A stretch of 64,000 bases of DNA from positions 682,001 through 746,000 of the forward strand of contig CAVYWD010000011.1 of NCBI GenBank assembly GCA_963772225.1. Direction: 5' to 3'. The notes under the pieces were generated by a model, which ran no database searches, had not been told where the DNA came from, and was given only the letters and a program-made list of their open reading frames with translations. Position 1 is the stretch's first letter, and every line of letters starts with the position of its first letter. This stretch comes from CAVYWD01 sp963772225. Its GTDB lineage: Bacteria; Myxococcota; Myxococcia; Myxococcales; UBA5297. The position numbers were made by a program, and so were the translations under genes. Of this stretch, positions 39,996 to 50,276 are shown one piece after another.

Positions 39996-42869
39996 CTAGC
40001 CCCGCGCTCGCCGCGCCTTGGGCGCCGCCTTCGCCGCAGGCCGCGCCTTCGGCGCTTTCTTTGCTGCGACTTTCGCGACCTTCGCGGGCTTGGCGACCTT
40101 GGCGACCTTGGCCACCTTGGCGACCTTCGCGGGCTTGGCGGCCTTCACGGCCTTGGCCGGCGCTGCCTTGGCCACCTTGACGCTGGCCTTGGCGGCCTTC
40201 GCCGCAGCGGCGGCAGCCACCTTCTCCTCCACGACCACCTGCGCCGCCGCGAGCCTCGCGATGGGCACGCGGTAGGGCGAGCAGCTCACGTAGTCGAGGC
40301 CGACCTTGTGGAAGAACTTCACCGACTTCGCCTCGCCGCCGTGCTCGCCGCAGACGCCCAGCTTGATCTTCGGGCGCGAGGTCCTTCCGCCCTCGATCGC
40401 CATCTTCACCAGCTTGCCGACGCCCTTCTGATCGAGCGACTGGAACGGGTCGTCCGGGAAGACCGCGGCTTTCTTGAGATCCACGTAGTCCGGCAGGAAG
40501 CGGCCGGCGTCGTCGCGGGAGAGCGCCATGGTCATCTGCGTCAGGTCGTTCGTGCCGAAGGAGAAGAACTCAGCTCGCTGGGCGATCTCCTCGGCGAGCA
40601 GCGCGGCGCGCGGGACCTCGATCATGGTGCCGACCATGTAGTCGACCTTCTGCCCGGCCGCGTCCATGACCTCCTTCGCAACCCGCCGCGTGGCGTCCTC
40701 GAGGATGGTGAACTCCTTCAAATCCAGGGTGAGGGGGTGCATGATCTCCGGCTTGACCGGGATGCCCTCCTTCTTGCACCGGAGCGCGGCCTCGATGATG
40801 GCCCGGACCTGCATCTCCAGGATCTCCGGGTAGGTGATGCAGAGCCGGCAGCCGCGATGGCCGAGCATGGGGTTCGCCTCGTGGAGCTGCTCCACGCGGT
40901 GGCGCACCTTCTCGAACGGCACGCCGATCTTCTCGGCCAGGGCGCGCTGGTGCGGCTCGTCGTGCGGCACGAACTCGTGCAGCGGCGGGTCGACAAGGCG
41001 GATGGTGACCGGCCGGCCCTCCATCGCCTTGAAGATGCCGTAGAAGTCGTCGCGCTGGAACGGCAGGAGCTTGGCCAGTGCCGCGCGCCGCGCCTCGACG
41101 TCGTCGGCGACGATCATCTCTTGAATCGCCTGCCGCCGCTCCTCGGTGTCGAAGAACATGTGCTCAGTGCGGCACAGGCCAATGCCTTCGGCGCCCATTC
41201 GCACCGCGTTGGCGGCGTCGTACGGCGTGTCGGCGTTGGTGCGGACCTTCAGCCGCCGGATCTCGTCGGCCATCTTCATGACCTGGAAGTAGGCCTCTGG
41301 CAGCTCTGGCTTCACGAGCGTGAAAGCGCTCGAGTAGACGGTGCCGTCCGAGCCGTCCAGGGTGATGGGGTCGCCCTGCTTGATGACCTTGTCGCCCAGC
41401 CGCATCTCCTTCCTCTCGTAGGAGATGTTCAAGGCCTCGCAGCCGACGATGCAGCACTTGCCCCAGCCGCGCGCGACGACCGCCGCGTGGCTCGTCTTTC
41501 CGCCGGTCGCAGTGAGGATGCCCTGGGCGGCGTGCATGCCGCCGACGTCCTCGGGGCTGGTCTCGCGCCGGACCAGGATGACCTTTCGGCCCAGCGCCGC
41601 GATCTCCTCGGCCTCCTTGGCGGTGAAGACCACCTCGCCCGCCGCGGCCCCCGGCACCGCGTTGATGCCGACGGCGAGCCGGAGGTGATCAAGATCAGAC
41701 TTCTTCACGCTCGGGTCGATGACCGGGTAGAAGAGCCGCTCGATGTCCTCCGGCGCGATGCGGCGGACCGCCTCCTCTTTCGTTATCAGCTTCTCCTTGA
41801 CCATGTCGGCGGCCATCTGGAAGGTGGCTGCCGGGCTGCGCTTGCCGGTGCGGCACTGCAGCATGTAGAGCTTGCCGTCCTCGATGGTGAACTCGAGGTC
41901 CTGCATGTCTTTGTAGTGCCTCTCGAGCTTGGCCCGGACGTCGACGAGCTGGTCGTAGATCTTCGGCAGCTGGGTCTTGAGCTCGGTGAGCTTGAGCGGC
42001 GTGCGGATGCCCGCCACCACGTCCTCGCCCTGGGCGTTGATGAGGTAGTCGCCGTAGAAGAGGTCCTCACCGCTGTTCGGATCGCGGGTGAAGCAGACGC
42101 CGGTGCCGGAGTTCTCGCCCTTGTTGCCGAAGACCATCTGCACCACGTTCACCGCGGTGCCCTTGATGTCGGTGATCTTCTCGACGCGCCGGTAGGTCAC
42201 GCACTTCTCGGCCTCCCAGCTGTTGAAGACCGCCGCGATGGCGCCCCAGAGCTGCTCCACCACGTCCTGCGGGAAGTCGGCCCCTACCTTCTCCTTGTAA
42301 AAGGCCTTGAACTTCTCGCAGAGCCCCTTCCAGTCCTCGGCGGTGAGGTCGGTGTCCAGCTTGACGCCGCGCGACTCCTTCAGCTCGTGCAGCATCTGCT
42401 CCAGAGGCTCCTTGGACAGCCCCATGGCGGTCGTGGAGTACATCTGCAGGAAGCGCCGGTAGGCGTCGTACGCGAAGCGCGAATTACCGGTCTTCTTGGC
42501 GAGACCCTCGACCGAGACGTCGTTGAGGCCCAGGTTGAGGATGGTCTCCATCATGCCGGGCATGGAGCGCGCGGCGCCCGAACGCACGGAGACCAGGAGC
42601 GGGTCCTCGGGGTCGCCGAACTCCTTGCCGGTCGTTTTCTCGAGGCGCGCCAGGTGGGCCTTCACCTCCTTGTCCAGGCCCTTGGGCATCTTGCGGCCTT
42701 GCGCGTAGTACTGGATGCACGCGTCGACCGAGATGGTGAAGCCCGCGGGGACGGGCAGGCCGATGTTGGTCATCTCCGCCAGGCCGGCTCCCTTGCCGCC
42801 TAGCACGCTCTTCATTTCTCCCCGACCTTCGGCCTTGCCGTTGCCAAAGAAATAGACGAATTGACCCAT
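39996..42869 (-). CDS. ppdK: pyruvate phosphate dikinase with lysine/alanine-rich tail
   Basis: 957 aa; converts pyruvate, ATP and phosphate to PEP, AMP and PPi (or the reverse). It starts GQFVYFFGNGKAEG; the swivelling His domain has TGGKTSHAAVVARG, and the PEP-binding barrel has RLVDPPLHEFVPH, SFGTNDLTQMT and LGVCGEHGGE with the catalytic Cys. After the normal end (VVVEEKV) it carries about 75 residues of Lys/Ala/Val/Pro repeats (VAKVAKVAKPAK...), like histone H1 tails; the family normally lacks this. GGGAGGT precedes the ATG at 42869. Confidence 0.95.
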   Translation of the reverse strand: MGQFVYFFGNGKAEGRGEMKSVLGGKGAGLAEMTNIGLPVPAGFTISVDACIQYYAQGRKMPKGLDKEVKAHLARLEKTTGKEFGDPEDPLLVSVRSGAARSMPGMMETILNLGLNDVSVEGLAKKTGNSRFAYDAYRRFLQMYSTTAMGLSKEPLEQMLHELKESRGVKLDTDLTAEDWKGLCEKFKAFYKEKVGADFPQDVVEQLWGAIAAVFNSWEAEKCVTYRRVEKITDIKGTAVNVVQMVFGNKGENSGTGVCFTRDPNSGEDLFYGDYLINAQGEDVVAGIRTPLKLTELKTQLPKIYDQLVDVRAKLERHYKDMQDLEFTIEDGKLYMLQCRTGKRSPAATFQMAADMVKEKLITKEEAVRRIAPEDIERLFYPVIDPSVKKSDLDHLRLAVGINAVPGAAAGEVVFTAKEAEEIAALGRKVILVRRETSPEDVGGMHAAQGILTATGGKTSHAAVVARGWGKCCIVGCEALNISYERKEMRLGDKVIKQGDPITLDGSDGTVYSSAFTLVKPELPEAYFQVMKMADEIRRLKVRTNADTPYDAANAVRMGAEGIGLCRTEHMFFDTEERRQAIQEMIVADDVEARRAALAKLLPFQRDDFYGIFKAMEGRPVTIRLVDPPLHEFVPHDEPHQRALAEKIGVPFEKVRHRVEQLHEANPMLGHRGCRLCITYPEILEMQVRAIIEAALRCKKEGIPVKPEIMHPLTLDLKEFTILEDATRRVAKEVMDAAGQKVDYMVGTMIEVPRAALLAEEIAQRAEFFSFGTNDLTQMTMALSRDDAGRFLPDYVDLKKAAVFPDDPFQSLDQKGVGKLVKMAIEGGRTSRPKIKLGVCGEHGGEAKSVKFFHKVGLDYVSCSPYRVPIARLAAAQVVVEEKVAAAAAAKAAKASVKVAKAAPAKAVKAAKPAKVAKVAKVAKVAKPAKVAKVAAKKAPKARPAAKAAPKARRARG

Positions 42870-44085
42870 TGTGGACCTCCCTCGCAGAGGTGGAAGCGTC
42901 GCCGTTGCAACCAGGAAAGTTCTCGGGCGCAGGGGACCCCAACGCCCTGACGTTGGGCCGCCTTCACGGGCGTTCGCAGCCGTCCCGCTGCTGCATTTCT
43001 TTGACCCGTCTGTGTTGGGATTTCGACGGGTCAAAGTACCTGGAAGGATAGGCGGTTTCGACGCGCGATGAGAAGCAAAAAGAAAGCTCCGATCGACCGC
43101 GCCCCCGCGTCCTCGCCCTCTGGGCGAACCCGCGCAAGGCCGCACCGCCGAGCGCCTTCGGGGCCGCCGATGCGCAGGGAATGACCATAAGATCTCATTC
43201 TGATTTCAATGACTTCGAATGCCGCAGGGCTTTCGGTGGGGCTCGTGCGTGAACCCGTCCCTCGATCGCTCGGGCTCTCGCGAGAGCGCCTGCGCTCCCG
43301 AGGGCGACGCGTCGCTCAGCGGGAGGGTGGGCATGGCTCGTCGCATGGAGGCGCTTCGGGCGCGCGACCGATGAATCGCTCACTGGCGCTCGATGTTGGA
43401 GGAAGATTGGCGCGAGCTGCGGGTCGTGGCTTTGAGAGGCGCCGACGGCAGTTGGGAGGATGCTCGTAGGGGAAGGAATGAGGGAGGGCGGTGGAGTCGA
43501 GGATCGGGCTCGCGGAGGGGAAGGGGGAGAAGCCGGGTTCGGGTTCGGGGTCTTCGTTCGCGGGGACGGGGTACGGGTCACGTCGAACGGGGGACGACTG
43601 GCTATTGGGGCGGCTCGGCTTCGGCTGCGGCTCGGCATGGGGGTGCCGGCGCTCGCCGACTCGCGCCACGCGAGGGGCGCTTCGAGAGCCTCCGCGCGTC
43701 GCTGGCGCCCTTGCTCGAAAGAGTCCGGCGCCCTGCCGCCCAAGCCTGCCTGCCCAGGGCCGGAGCGCCGGCCGCCCTGGGCTCGGCCGCCTGATCGCTG
43801 GCAGGCCAGCGTGATTCGCTCAAATATTCCGGAGACTTATGACTGCCCTGTCCATGGAACCTCAATGGGCATTTTCAACGGGGAGCCCGTGTGCCAAGGT
43901 GAGGGCCTTCGAGCACCGGGGCGAGCACGACGTGGACGGCCTGAGCACAGCCGGGAAGAGCGCCGCTGAGGCGGGGGTCTTTCGCGAGCGCATGCGAGCC
44001 GACAGCCCGAGCGAGGCGGTGCCGTCCCGAGAAGGGTTCCGCGAGGCCCCTGCGCCTCTGGACCGGGACCAGCTCCTCAAGACGC
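42870..44085. other. long intergenic region
   Basis: About 1.2 kb without a gene I can support. 43440-43600 is strongly purine-rich on the plus strand (GGGTTCGGGTTCGGGG near 43533). Open frames on both strands are low-complexity Pro/Ser/Arg strings. The right end (about 43980-44090) probably belongs to the metallopeptidase gene below. Confidence 0.4.
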
Positions 44086-44124
44086 CCGTCAAAGAATCTC
44101 GCGCTGCACATCGCAGGCACCGCC

Positions 44125-45054
44125 GTGGAGCGGCTGGTCGAGGCCCTGCACCGCGAGCTCGCGGCGGTGGGCATCGCGTTCCGCCCGCTGTGCTACCTGT
44201 CCGACGAGTGGGGCTGCCCGGACGGCAAGCCCATCATCGGCGTCCCGTTCTACTTGGCCGACGAGAAGCTCGGCGCCATCGAGGGCGAGGTCAGCGACGA
44301 GCGCGAGGACGAGAAGGAGAGCATGCTCTACCTGCGGCACGAGGCGGGGCACGCCTTCAACTACGCCTACGAGCTCTATAAGCGGGAGGACTTCCTCTCG
44401 CTCTTCGGTCCGTACAGCCGGCCGTACGTCGAGGACTACAAGGTCCAGCCCTTCAGCCGCTCCTACGTGCGCCACATCCCGGGCTGGTACGCCCAGAAGC
44501 ACCCCGACGAGGACTTCGCGGAGACCTTCGCGGTGTTCCTGACGCCGGGGCTCGGTTGGCGCCAGACGTACCTGGGCTGGCCCGCGCTCAAGAAGCTCGA
44601 GTACGTCGAGGCCCGGGTGCGCGAGCTCGGCGCGCATCCGCCGCGCGTGCCCGTGCACCCGCCGGAGCTCCCCGACGTCCCGGTCGAAGTCCTGGAGGAG
44701 ACCGTCGGCGAGCTCTTCCGCCGCGACGGCCCGCCCGAGGAGATCGGCCGGCAGCTCGCCGGGCACTTCGACGGCGACCTGAAGCAGGTCTTCGACGCGC
44801 CTGCCGGCTCGCCTCTGAGAGCCTGCGACGTGCTCGAGACCGGGCGCACGCAGGTCATCAGCTCGGTGGCGTACTTCACCGGCCTCGCCAGGCCCGCGGT
44901 GAAGGCCGCGGTGCTTCACCTCATCGGGCGCTGCCGCGAGCTCGACTTGCGCGCGCGGCCCGGAGCGGAGGCGGAGGCGCTCAGCCGCTTCGCGATCCTG
45001 GTCACCACCCTCTCCATGAACCGCGTCTACTCGGGCAAATTCTGCGAGCCCTGA
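44125..45054 (+). CDS. putative zinc metallopeptidase (5' end frameshifted)
   Basis: 309 aa from GTG 44125, but the true N-terminus lies further upstream. The frame before the GTG reads KNLALHIAGTA, and the neighbouring frame reads DRDQLLKTPVK; deleting one A from AAA at about 44089 joins them into the usual family opening. The body has LSDEWGCPDGKP, the zinc motif RHEAGHAFNYAYEL (HExxH), FGPYSRPYVEDYKVQPFSR and HPDEDFAETFAVFL, where the second Glu completes a gluzincin site. Found next to an ATP-grasp gene; a joint job in peptide processing is possible. Confidence 0.8.
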   Translation: MERLVEALHRELAAVGIAFRPLCYLSDEWGCPDGKPIIGVPFYLADEKLGAIEGEVSDEREDEKESMLYLRHEAGHAFNYAYELYKREDFLSLFGPYSRPYVEDYKVQPFSRSYVRHIPGWYAQKHPDEDFAETFAVFLTPGLGWRQTYLGWPALKKLEYVEARVRELGAHPPRVPVHPPELPDVPVEVLEETVGELFRRDGPPEEIGRQLAGHFDGDLKQVFDAPAGSPLRACDVLETGRTQVISSVAYFTGLARPAVKAAVLHLIGRCRELDLRARPGAEAEALSRFAILVTTLSMNRVYSGKFCEP

Positions 45055-45149
45055 GAGGCCCCGAGCGCGCCGTTCGATAGCCTTCGCCGCGCGCGCCCAG
45101 CGCGCGATCGACGTTGTTATCGGGCGCGGGAGCGTTCAATGTATAGGGA

Positions 45150-46225
45150 GTGAAGACTCGCGCGCTCAAGGTCCCCGTCCTCCATTACCAGCCCCCGGCC
45201 GATCCCGAGGATCCGGTCGTCGGGCAGATCGTCTCCACGCTCCAGGCGCTCGGCCATAAGCCGACCCGCTTCGCCGTCGAGCGCGACGTGCGCAGCCTCC
45301 TCAACGGCGTCGCGCGCGGCCGGCCCGACCTGGTCTTCAACATCTGCGAGACCTTCGCCAACCGGAACATCTTCGAGGTGAACGTCGCCGCGTTCCTCGA
45401 GCTCATGGAGGTCCCGTTCACCGGCTCGGGCACGGGCGGCCTGCTGCTCGCGCAGGACAAGGCGCTCGCCAAGAAGCTCTTCACCTTCCACCGCGTCCCC
45501 TGCCCCGACTTCGCCGTCTTCCACGGCGACAACCTCGCGCCGGGCGGCCAGCTGCGCTTCCCCCTCTTCGTCAAGCCGCTGCGCGCCGACGCCTCCATCG
45601 GCGTCGCGCCGGAGTCCTTGGTCAACACCTTCCAGGAGCTCATCGACCGGGTGCGCTACGTCCACTCGCTGGGCGAGGCGGCGATCGCCGAGGAGTACAT
45701 CGAGGGCCGCGAGCTCTACGTGGGGGTGCTCGGCGGAGAGCGCCCCATGGCCTTGCCGGTGGTGGAGCTGCACTTCCGCGCCGCCTACCCCAAGGGCCGG
45801 CCCGCGCATCGCCGACTACACCAGCAAGTTCGAGAAGAGCTCGCCCGAGTTCAAGGGCACGCGCTCGGCCATCGCCCGGATCAGCTCGGAGCTGCGGCAG
45901 AGGGTCCAGGCGCTCGCGCTCGTCGCCTTCGAGGCGCTGCAGCTGCGCGACTACGCCCGCGTCGACTTTCGCGCTGGCGCCCAACGGGGACCCCTACGTT
46001 CTCGAGGTGAACCCCAACCCCTACCTCGAGCAGTCGGCCGAGTTCGCCATGGCCGCCAAGGCCGCCGGCCTCGAGTACCCCGAGCTCATCGACCGCATCG
46101 CCCAATTTGCCGTCGAGCGCACGCCCAAGAAGGAGCGCGAGGAGACCCCCACCGGCGGCGCCGAGACCCCGCAGACGCCTCCCGCCGGCACCGCTCCCCA
46201 GTCCGCCGGGGCGGCGGGCCTCTGA
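45150..46225 (+). CDS. ATP-grasp ligase, D-Ala-D-Ala-ligase-like (two one-base frameshifts)
   Basis: Frame 1 runs to PKGRP (about 45804), where one extra C breaks it. The next frame gives RIADYTSKFEKSSPEFKGTR and DYARVDFR; after one more extra base (about 45970) the third frame gives LAPNGDPYVLEVNPNPYLEQ and ends at 46225. Joined, it is a 357-aa ATP-grasp protein: FPLFVKPLRADASIGV (ATP loop), AIAEEYIEGRELYVGV, and the metal-binding E/N in LEVNPN. GTG/ATG choice at the start is uncertain. It would form an amide or peptide bond; substrate unknown. Confidence 0.82.
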
Positions 46226-46244
46226 ATCAGCGCCGAGGGCGCCT

Positions 46245-47231
46245 CTATCGGAGCGGGCGAGTGGCCGCGGCGAAGCGCCGCGCCCGGGCGGGAACGGGAG
46301 CGACCTCGACGCTCGCCAGGACCGGGAGCGCGCGGAGGCGGTCGATCCGCTCCGCGGGAGAGCCGTGGGTCGCCTTCGCGCCGCCGGCCCCGCCCTCCCC
46401 CCGCTCGCGGACGGTCATCAGGAACCGGACGAGCGCGCGCGGGTCGTAGCCCGCCGCCTGGGCGATCTGCGCTCCCAGGGCGTCCGCCTCGTACTCGGAT
46501 TCCTGCGAGTAGCCCTTGACCAGAACGGTGTCCATGACATCGCCGATGGTCCCATCGAACAGCTTCTGCAGCGCCTCCTTTTCCTGGGGCCCGAGGCTCC
46601 CCGAAACCTTGAGCCACTGGGCGGGCACGTTCGCCCACCGCGAGCGCTTGACCGACCCCAGCGCGTGGCCCCTCACCACGTGCGCTACCTCGTGCGCCAG
46701 CACGCACGCCAGCTCGTCCTCGCTGCGCGCGGCCTGGAGGGTGCCCGTGGTGACGAAGATGAAGCCGCCGGGCGCCGCGAAGGCGTTGAGGACCTCGCTC
46801 TCGACGACCACGAAGTGCCAACCGGCGAGCGGAGCCGGCCGGTCGCCTTTGCGGTCGGCCCGCTCCAGCGCCGCGTCGGCGAGCACCAGGCCTACCTGGC
46901 TCACGTACTCGGTGAGGCTCGACTCCCGCAGATTGGACGGCGACGCCGAGCCAGGGGCAGCCGGGTAGTCGTCGCTCCGGTAGCGATACTCGAAGCCGTC
47001 GAGGACCCGGACTGCGACGGTGCGCCCCACGTAATACTCGTTCTCCGGGGTGAGCTCCTCCATGAGGCTCGCGATGGGCTTGGCGTCGTCGCCGAGCCCG
47101 CCGACGACGTCCTTCATGGCGTCAGGGTTGCCGTGGATGGCCTGGTCGAACTTCCCAGAGCCCAGGTTGCCCAGCGTCGCGCAAGCCGAGACGCTGGCCC
47201 CGATGAGAAGAATGGCGGCGGCCCGGCTCAT
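46245..47231 (-). CDS. M48-family metallopeptidase, lipoprotein
   Basis: 328 aa. Lipobox GASVSAC at residues 12-18. The zinc motif is VLAHEVAHVVRGHAL (HExxH), with the third ligand in YSQESEYEADALGAQIAQAA. VLNAFAAPGGFIFVTTGTL is the family's second motif. Likely a periplasmic or outer-membrane quality-control protease of BepA/LoiP kind. Start overlaps the SH3 gene stop (ATGA). Last gene of the envelope operon. Confidence 0.92.
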   Translation of the reverse strand: MSRAAAILLIGASVSACATLGNLGSGKFDQAIHGNPDAMKDVVGGLGDDAKPIASLMEELTPENEYYVGRTVAVRVLDGFEYRYRSDDYPAAPGSASPSNLRESSLTEYVSQVGLVLADAALERADRKGDRPAPLAGWHFVVVESEVLNAFAAPGGFIFVTTGTLQAARSEDELACVLAHEVAHVVRGHALGSVKRSRWANVPAQWLKVSGSLGPQEKEALQKLFDGTIGDVMDTVLVKGYSQESEYEADALGAQIAQAAGYDPRALVRFLMTVRERGEGGAGGAKATHGSPAERIDRLRALPVLASVEVAPVPARARRFAAATRPLR

Positions 47232-47755
47232 TTCGCACCTCCGACCTTGCCCTCGGCGGCGAAGCGCTGCAGTCGAGCCGAGCTGGCGCGCGCCCGCTCG
47301 ATGCGGTCGACTTCTTCGAACCGGAGCTGGGCATTCTTCTCGCGATAGCTCTGCTCGACCTGGGCGCTGAACCCGCGCCCGGCGAGCTGCGTCTCGCGCT
47401 CCGAGAGCGCTCCGCCGTCGGAGCCGGCCTTGGCGGAGAGCCGGACCTCGCCCTCGACCACCGCCTCCTTGTGCAACCAGCCCTGCGCGCCCTCGAACGA
47501 GACCGCGAACCAGTCGGGCTTCGAGAGCGGGTTTCCGGCCTCGTCCTTGCCGTCGACCACCGTGAGCACCGCGCCGCGATGGACCTCGCCCCTCTGCCGG
47601 GCGATGAGCCGCGGCGCCGCCTTCACCGGGGCGGTGAAAGCCCGCACGGTGATCTTCCTCTCGGCGGCCGCGGCGGTCGGGCCGGCGAACAGCGCCAGCG
47701 CCAGGAGCGCTCCCAACGGCCACTTCCCCAAGTGCCCCCTCTTCGAAGCTCCCAT
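47228..47755 (-). CDS. exported SH3-domain-like protein
   Basis: 175 aa. Signal peptide (LGALLALALFAGPTAAAA), then a bacterial SH3-like unit: VRAFTAPVKAAPRLIARQRG, GAVLTVVDGKD, WFAVSFEGAQGWLHKEAVVE. The C-terminal part is a charged helix (SYREKNAQLRFEEVDRIERA). SH3b domains often bind peptidoglycan. Coupled to the M48 gene downstream and 2 bp after the cyclase gene. Confidence 0.8.
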   Translation of the reverse strand: MGASKRGHLGKWPLGALLALALFAGPTAAAAERKITVRAFTAPVKAAPRLIARQRGEVHRGAVLTVVDGKDEAGNPLSKPDWFAVSFEGAQGWLHKEAVVEGEVRLSAKAGSDGGALSERETQLAGRGFSAQVEQSYREKNAQLRFEEVDRIERARASSARLQRFAAEGKVGGAK

Positions 47756-47757
47756 GC

Positions 47758-50260
47758 TCACTTCTCCTTCATGCGCCAGACTCCGTCCCAGCTCGCGCCC
47801 GGCGGCTCGTCCATGAAGTGCCTGCAGCGCTTCACGTACGCGTTGGAGGGCCCGTCCTCTGGGCGAACTCGAAGCGCGCGCTCGAAGCGCGCCATCGCCG
47901 CCGAGAAGTCCTGGACCCGGTACCGCAAAAGGCCCTCGTGGAAGTATCGCACGGCCTCCGCGACCCGGGGATCGACCCGCCCCTTCTCCTCCAGGACGTC
48001 GTAGACCCGCGACCGGCTCCTTCTTGCCCTTGACGGCGAGCAGGTCGAGCTCGCGGACCTCGATGGCGTCGCGCGCCCTGTCGTAGCAAGCCTGGCTCAC
48101 CATGAGCGTCGTCCCGTAGGGCTTGTTGGCACCCTCGAGGCGGGAGGCCAGGTTCACCGCGTCGCCCATGACCGTGTAGTTGAACTTATGGCGCGAGCCC
48201 ATGTTGCCCGAGACCACCGGCCCGGTGTTGATGCCCGCGCGGGCGACCACGAGCGTGTTGAACTCCTTGAGCCAGCGCGCCCGGAGCGCCTCGCAGCGCC
48301 TTCGCATGGCGATGGCCGCGAGCACCGCGCGCCGGGCGTGCTCGGGCTCCGCCAAAGGCGCGCCCCAGAAGGCCATGATGGCGTCGCCGATGTACTTGTC
48401 CACGACGCCGCCGTGCTCGAGCACGATGTCGGTCATGTTCGTCAGGTAGTCGTTGAGCAGGGCCACCAGCCGCTCGGGGCGCAGCGCCTCGCTGAAGCTC
48501 GTGAAGTCGGCGATGTCCGAGAAGTAGATGGAGACGTCGCGGACCTCGCCCCACTCCAGCGACAGGTACTCGGGGTGGGCGATGAGCTCGCGCACCAGCA
48601 CCGGCGAGGTATAGCGGCCCAGCGCCTCCTGGACGAAGCGGCGGCCGTCGCGCTCCACGTGGTTCGTGGAGAGGAGCGCGAGCACCATGGCAAGAAGCGC
48701 GCCCGCCGACGGGGCGAGCACGCCCAACCAAACGCCCTTGGCCGAGAGCGCCACGGTCGTGCCGAGCGCGGCGCCGCCCAGCGCCACGGCCAGCGCGAGC
48801 ACGCAAAGCCCCAGGGCGGCCCAGGGCGCGTGCACGGCTTCCCAGATCCAGACGACCGCCACCGACAGGAAGAGCGCCAGGAGGAAGGCGAACAGGGCGT
48901 CCGCCCAGCGCGGCGCCCGCCGGATGGCCACCCCGGAGAGCAGGTTCTCCAGCGCCACGGCGTTGAGCTCGGCCCCCAGGGTCTGGTCCGCCACCGGAGA
49001 GGCGCGCAGGTCGCGCAAATTGCCCGCCGTCGCCGAGACGATGGCGAACTTCCCCGCGAACAGGTCCGCGGGCAAGAGGGGCGCCTCGCCCTCGTCGACT
49101 TGAGCCTGCGAGCGCAGGACGTCGTAGGCGCGCACGTGTCGGTAGCCGCGCTCGCGGGTGCGCGCGGAGGGCGCGCCTCCGACGTACGCGCCATCCTTGA
49201 AGCGGAGCAGGAGCGCGCCGCGCTCGTCCAACGGCAGGCGCCGCTCGCCCAGCACCAGCGCCCGCTCGTCCAGGCGCACCGACAGACCCGGCTCGGCGAC
49301 GAGGAGCGCCGCCAGCGGGAGCGAGGGCAGCGCCACGCCCCCATAGAGAACGAGCGGAAGATGGCGGCGCAGCACGCCGTCGAAGTCGTCCTGCTGCGCG
49401 ACGTTGCCCAGGCGAGCGGCCGCGTGCGCGAAGGCCGCCAGCGGAGGCGCGAGCTCGCGCACCGGGAGGGCCATCCCCCGGGGAAGGTCGACCCTGAGCC
49501 CGTCCCGCCCCTCGACGAGGCCGCCCACCGTCAGCTCGCCCGGGAGCAGCTCCTTCGGGAGCTCGACGGCATGCTCCTTCTCGAGCAGCTCGCCCCCCGA
49601 GCTGCGCAGACGGCCCGAAGCGATCGGCTCGGCGAGGCGCGCGGCGAGGTCCGAGGCCGACGCGCTCGAGCCCGCCCACAGCTCGCTCCGACCGCCCTGC
49701 TCGACGACCGCGGTTCGCACGCCAAAGACCTGCAGGTCATACGCGGCCTGCACCGCGGCTTCGCGCTTGGGGTACCGCGCGAGCTTCTGCGCGAAGACCC
49801 GCCCCACCTCGCGCTCTCGCGCCCGAGGCAGCGAGCTCGGCATGTCGAGCCCCAGCACGACCCTTCCGCTCTCGCGCAGGGCGGCGGCGAAGGCGGACGG
49901 GTCCTCGGTGGCGAGCCGCTTGTCCTCGAAGACGAAGTCGAGCACGACCGCGCGGGCGCCGGCGCGGGACAGGTACTGCACGAGGTAGCCGAAGACCTCG
50001 CGCCGCCACGGCCAGCTGAACCCGAAGTTCTCCTCCGCGTCGCGCAGGTCGCTGTCGCCCACGTCCACCAGAACGACCTGAGAGGAGGCGGGCTCGCCAG
50101 CGGCCAGCCGCCGCATTCGCGCGTCGTAGGTGAAGAGCTCGCCGCGCTCCAGCGGGGTGGGGCGCGCCCAGGCGAGCGCGCCGGCGAGAAGCCCTACCCC
50201 CAGCCCGACCGCGGCGCCGGCCAGGAGCTTGCGCGCGCGAGGCGAGGCGGCGCGGGGCAT
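47758..50260 (-). CDS. CHASE2-sensor adenylate/guanylate cyclase (one-base frameshift near 48006)
   Basis: Transmembrane helix at the N-terminus, a CHASE2 periplasmic sensor (VVLVDVGDSDLRDAEENFGF; GARAVVLDFVFEDKR), three more helices (residues 455-545) and a class III cyclase domain: YFSDIADFTSFSEAL, DKYIGDAIMAFWG and NYTVMGDAVNLASRLEG. The frame breaks after KGKKEPVA by one extra base in a G run. The other frame continues VYDVLEEKGR and a TPR-like end AVRYFHEGLLRYRVQDFSAA to the stop at 47758. It makes cAMP or cGMP in response to an envelope signal. Confidence 0.88.
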
Positions 50261-50276
50261 GAGCTGGACCTTCCGC

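Noticed and set aside
43195..43743. 182-aa frame on the minus strand in the ppdK upstream gap
   Set aside because: Low-complexity Pro/Ser/Arg composition from a purine-rich strand, no motif, no ribosome site.
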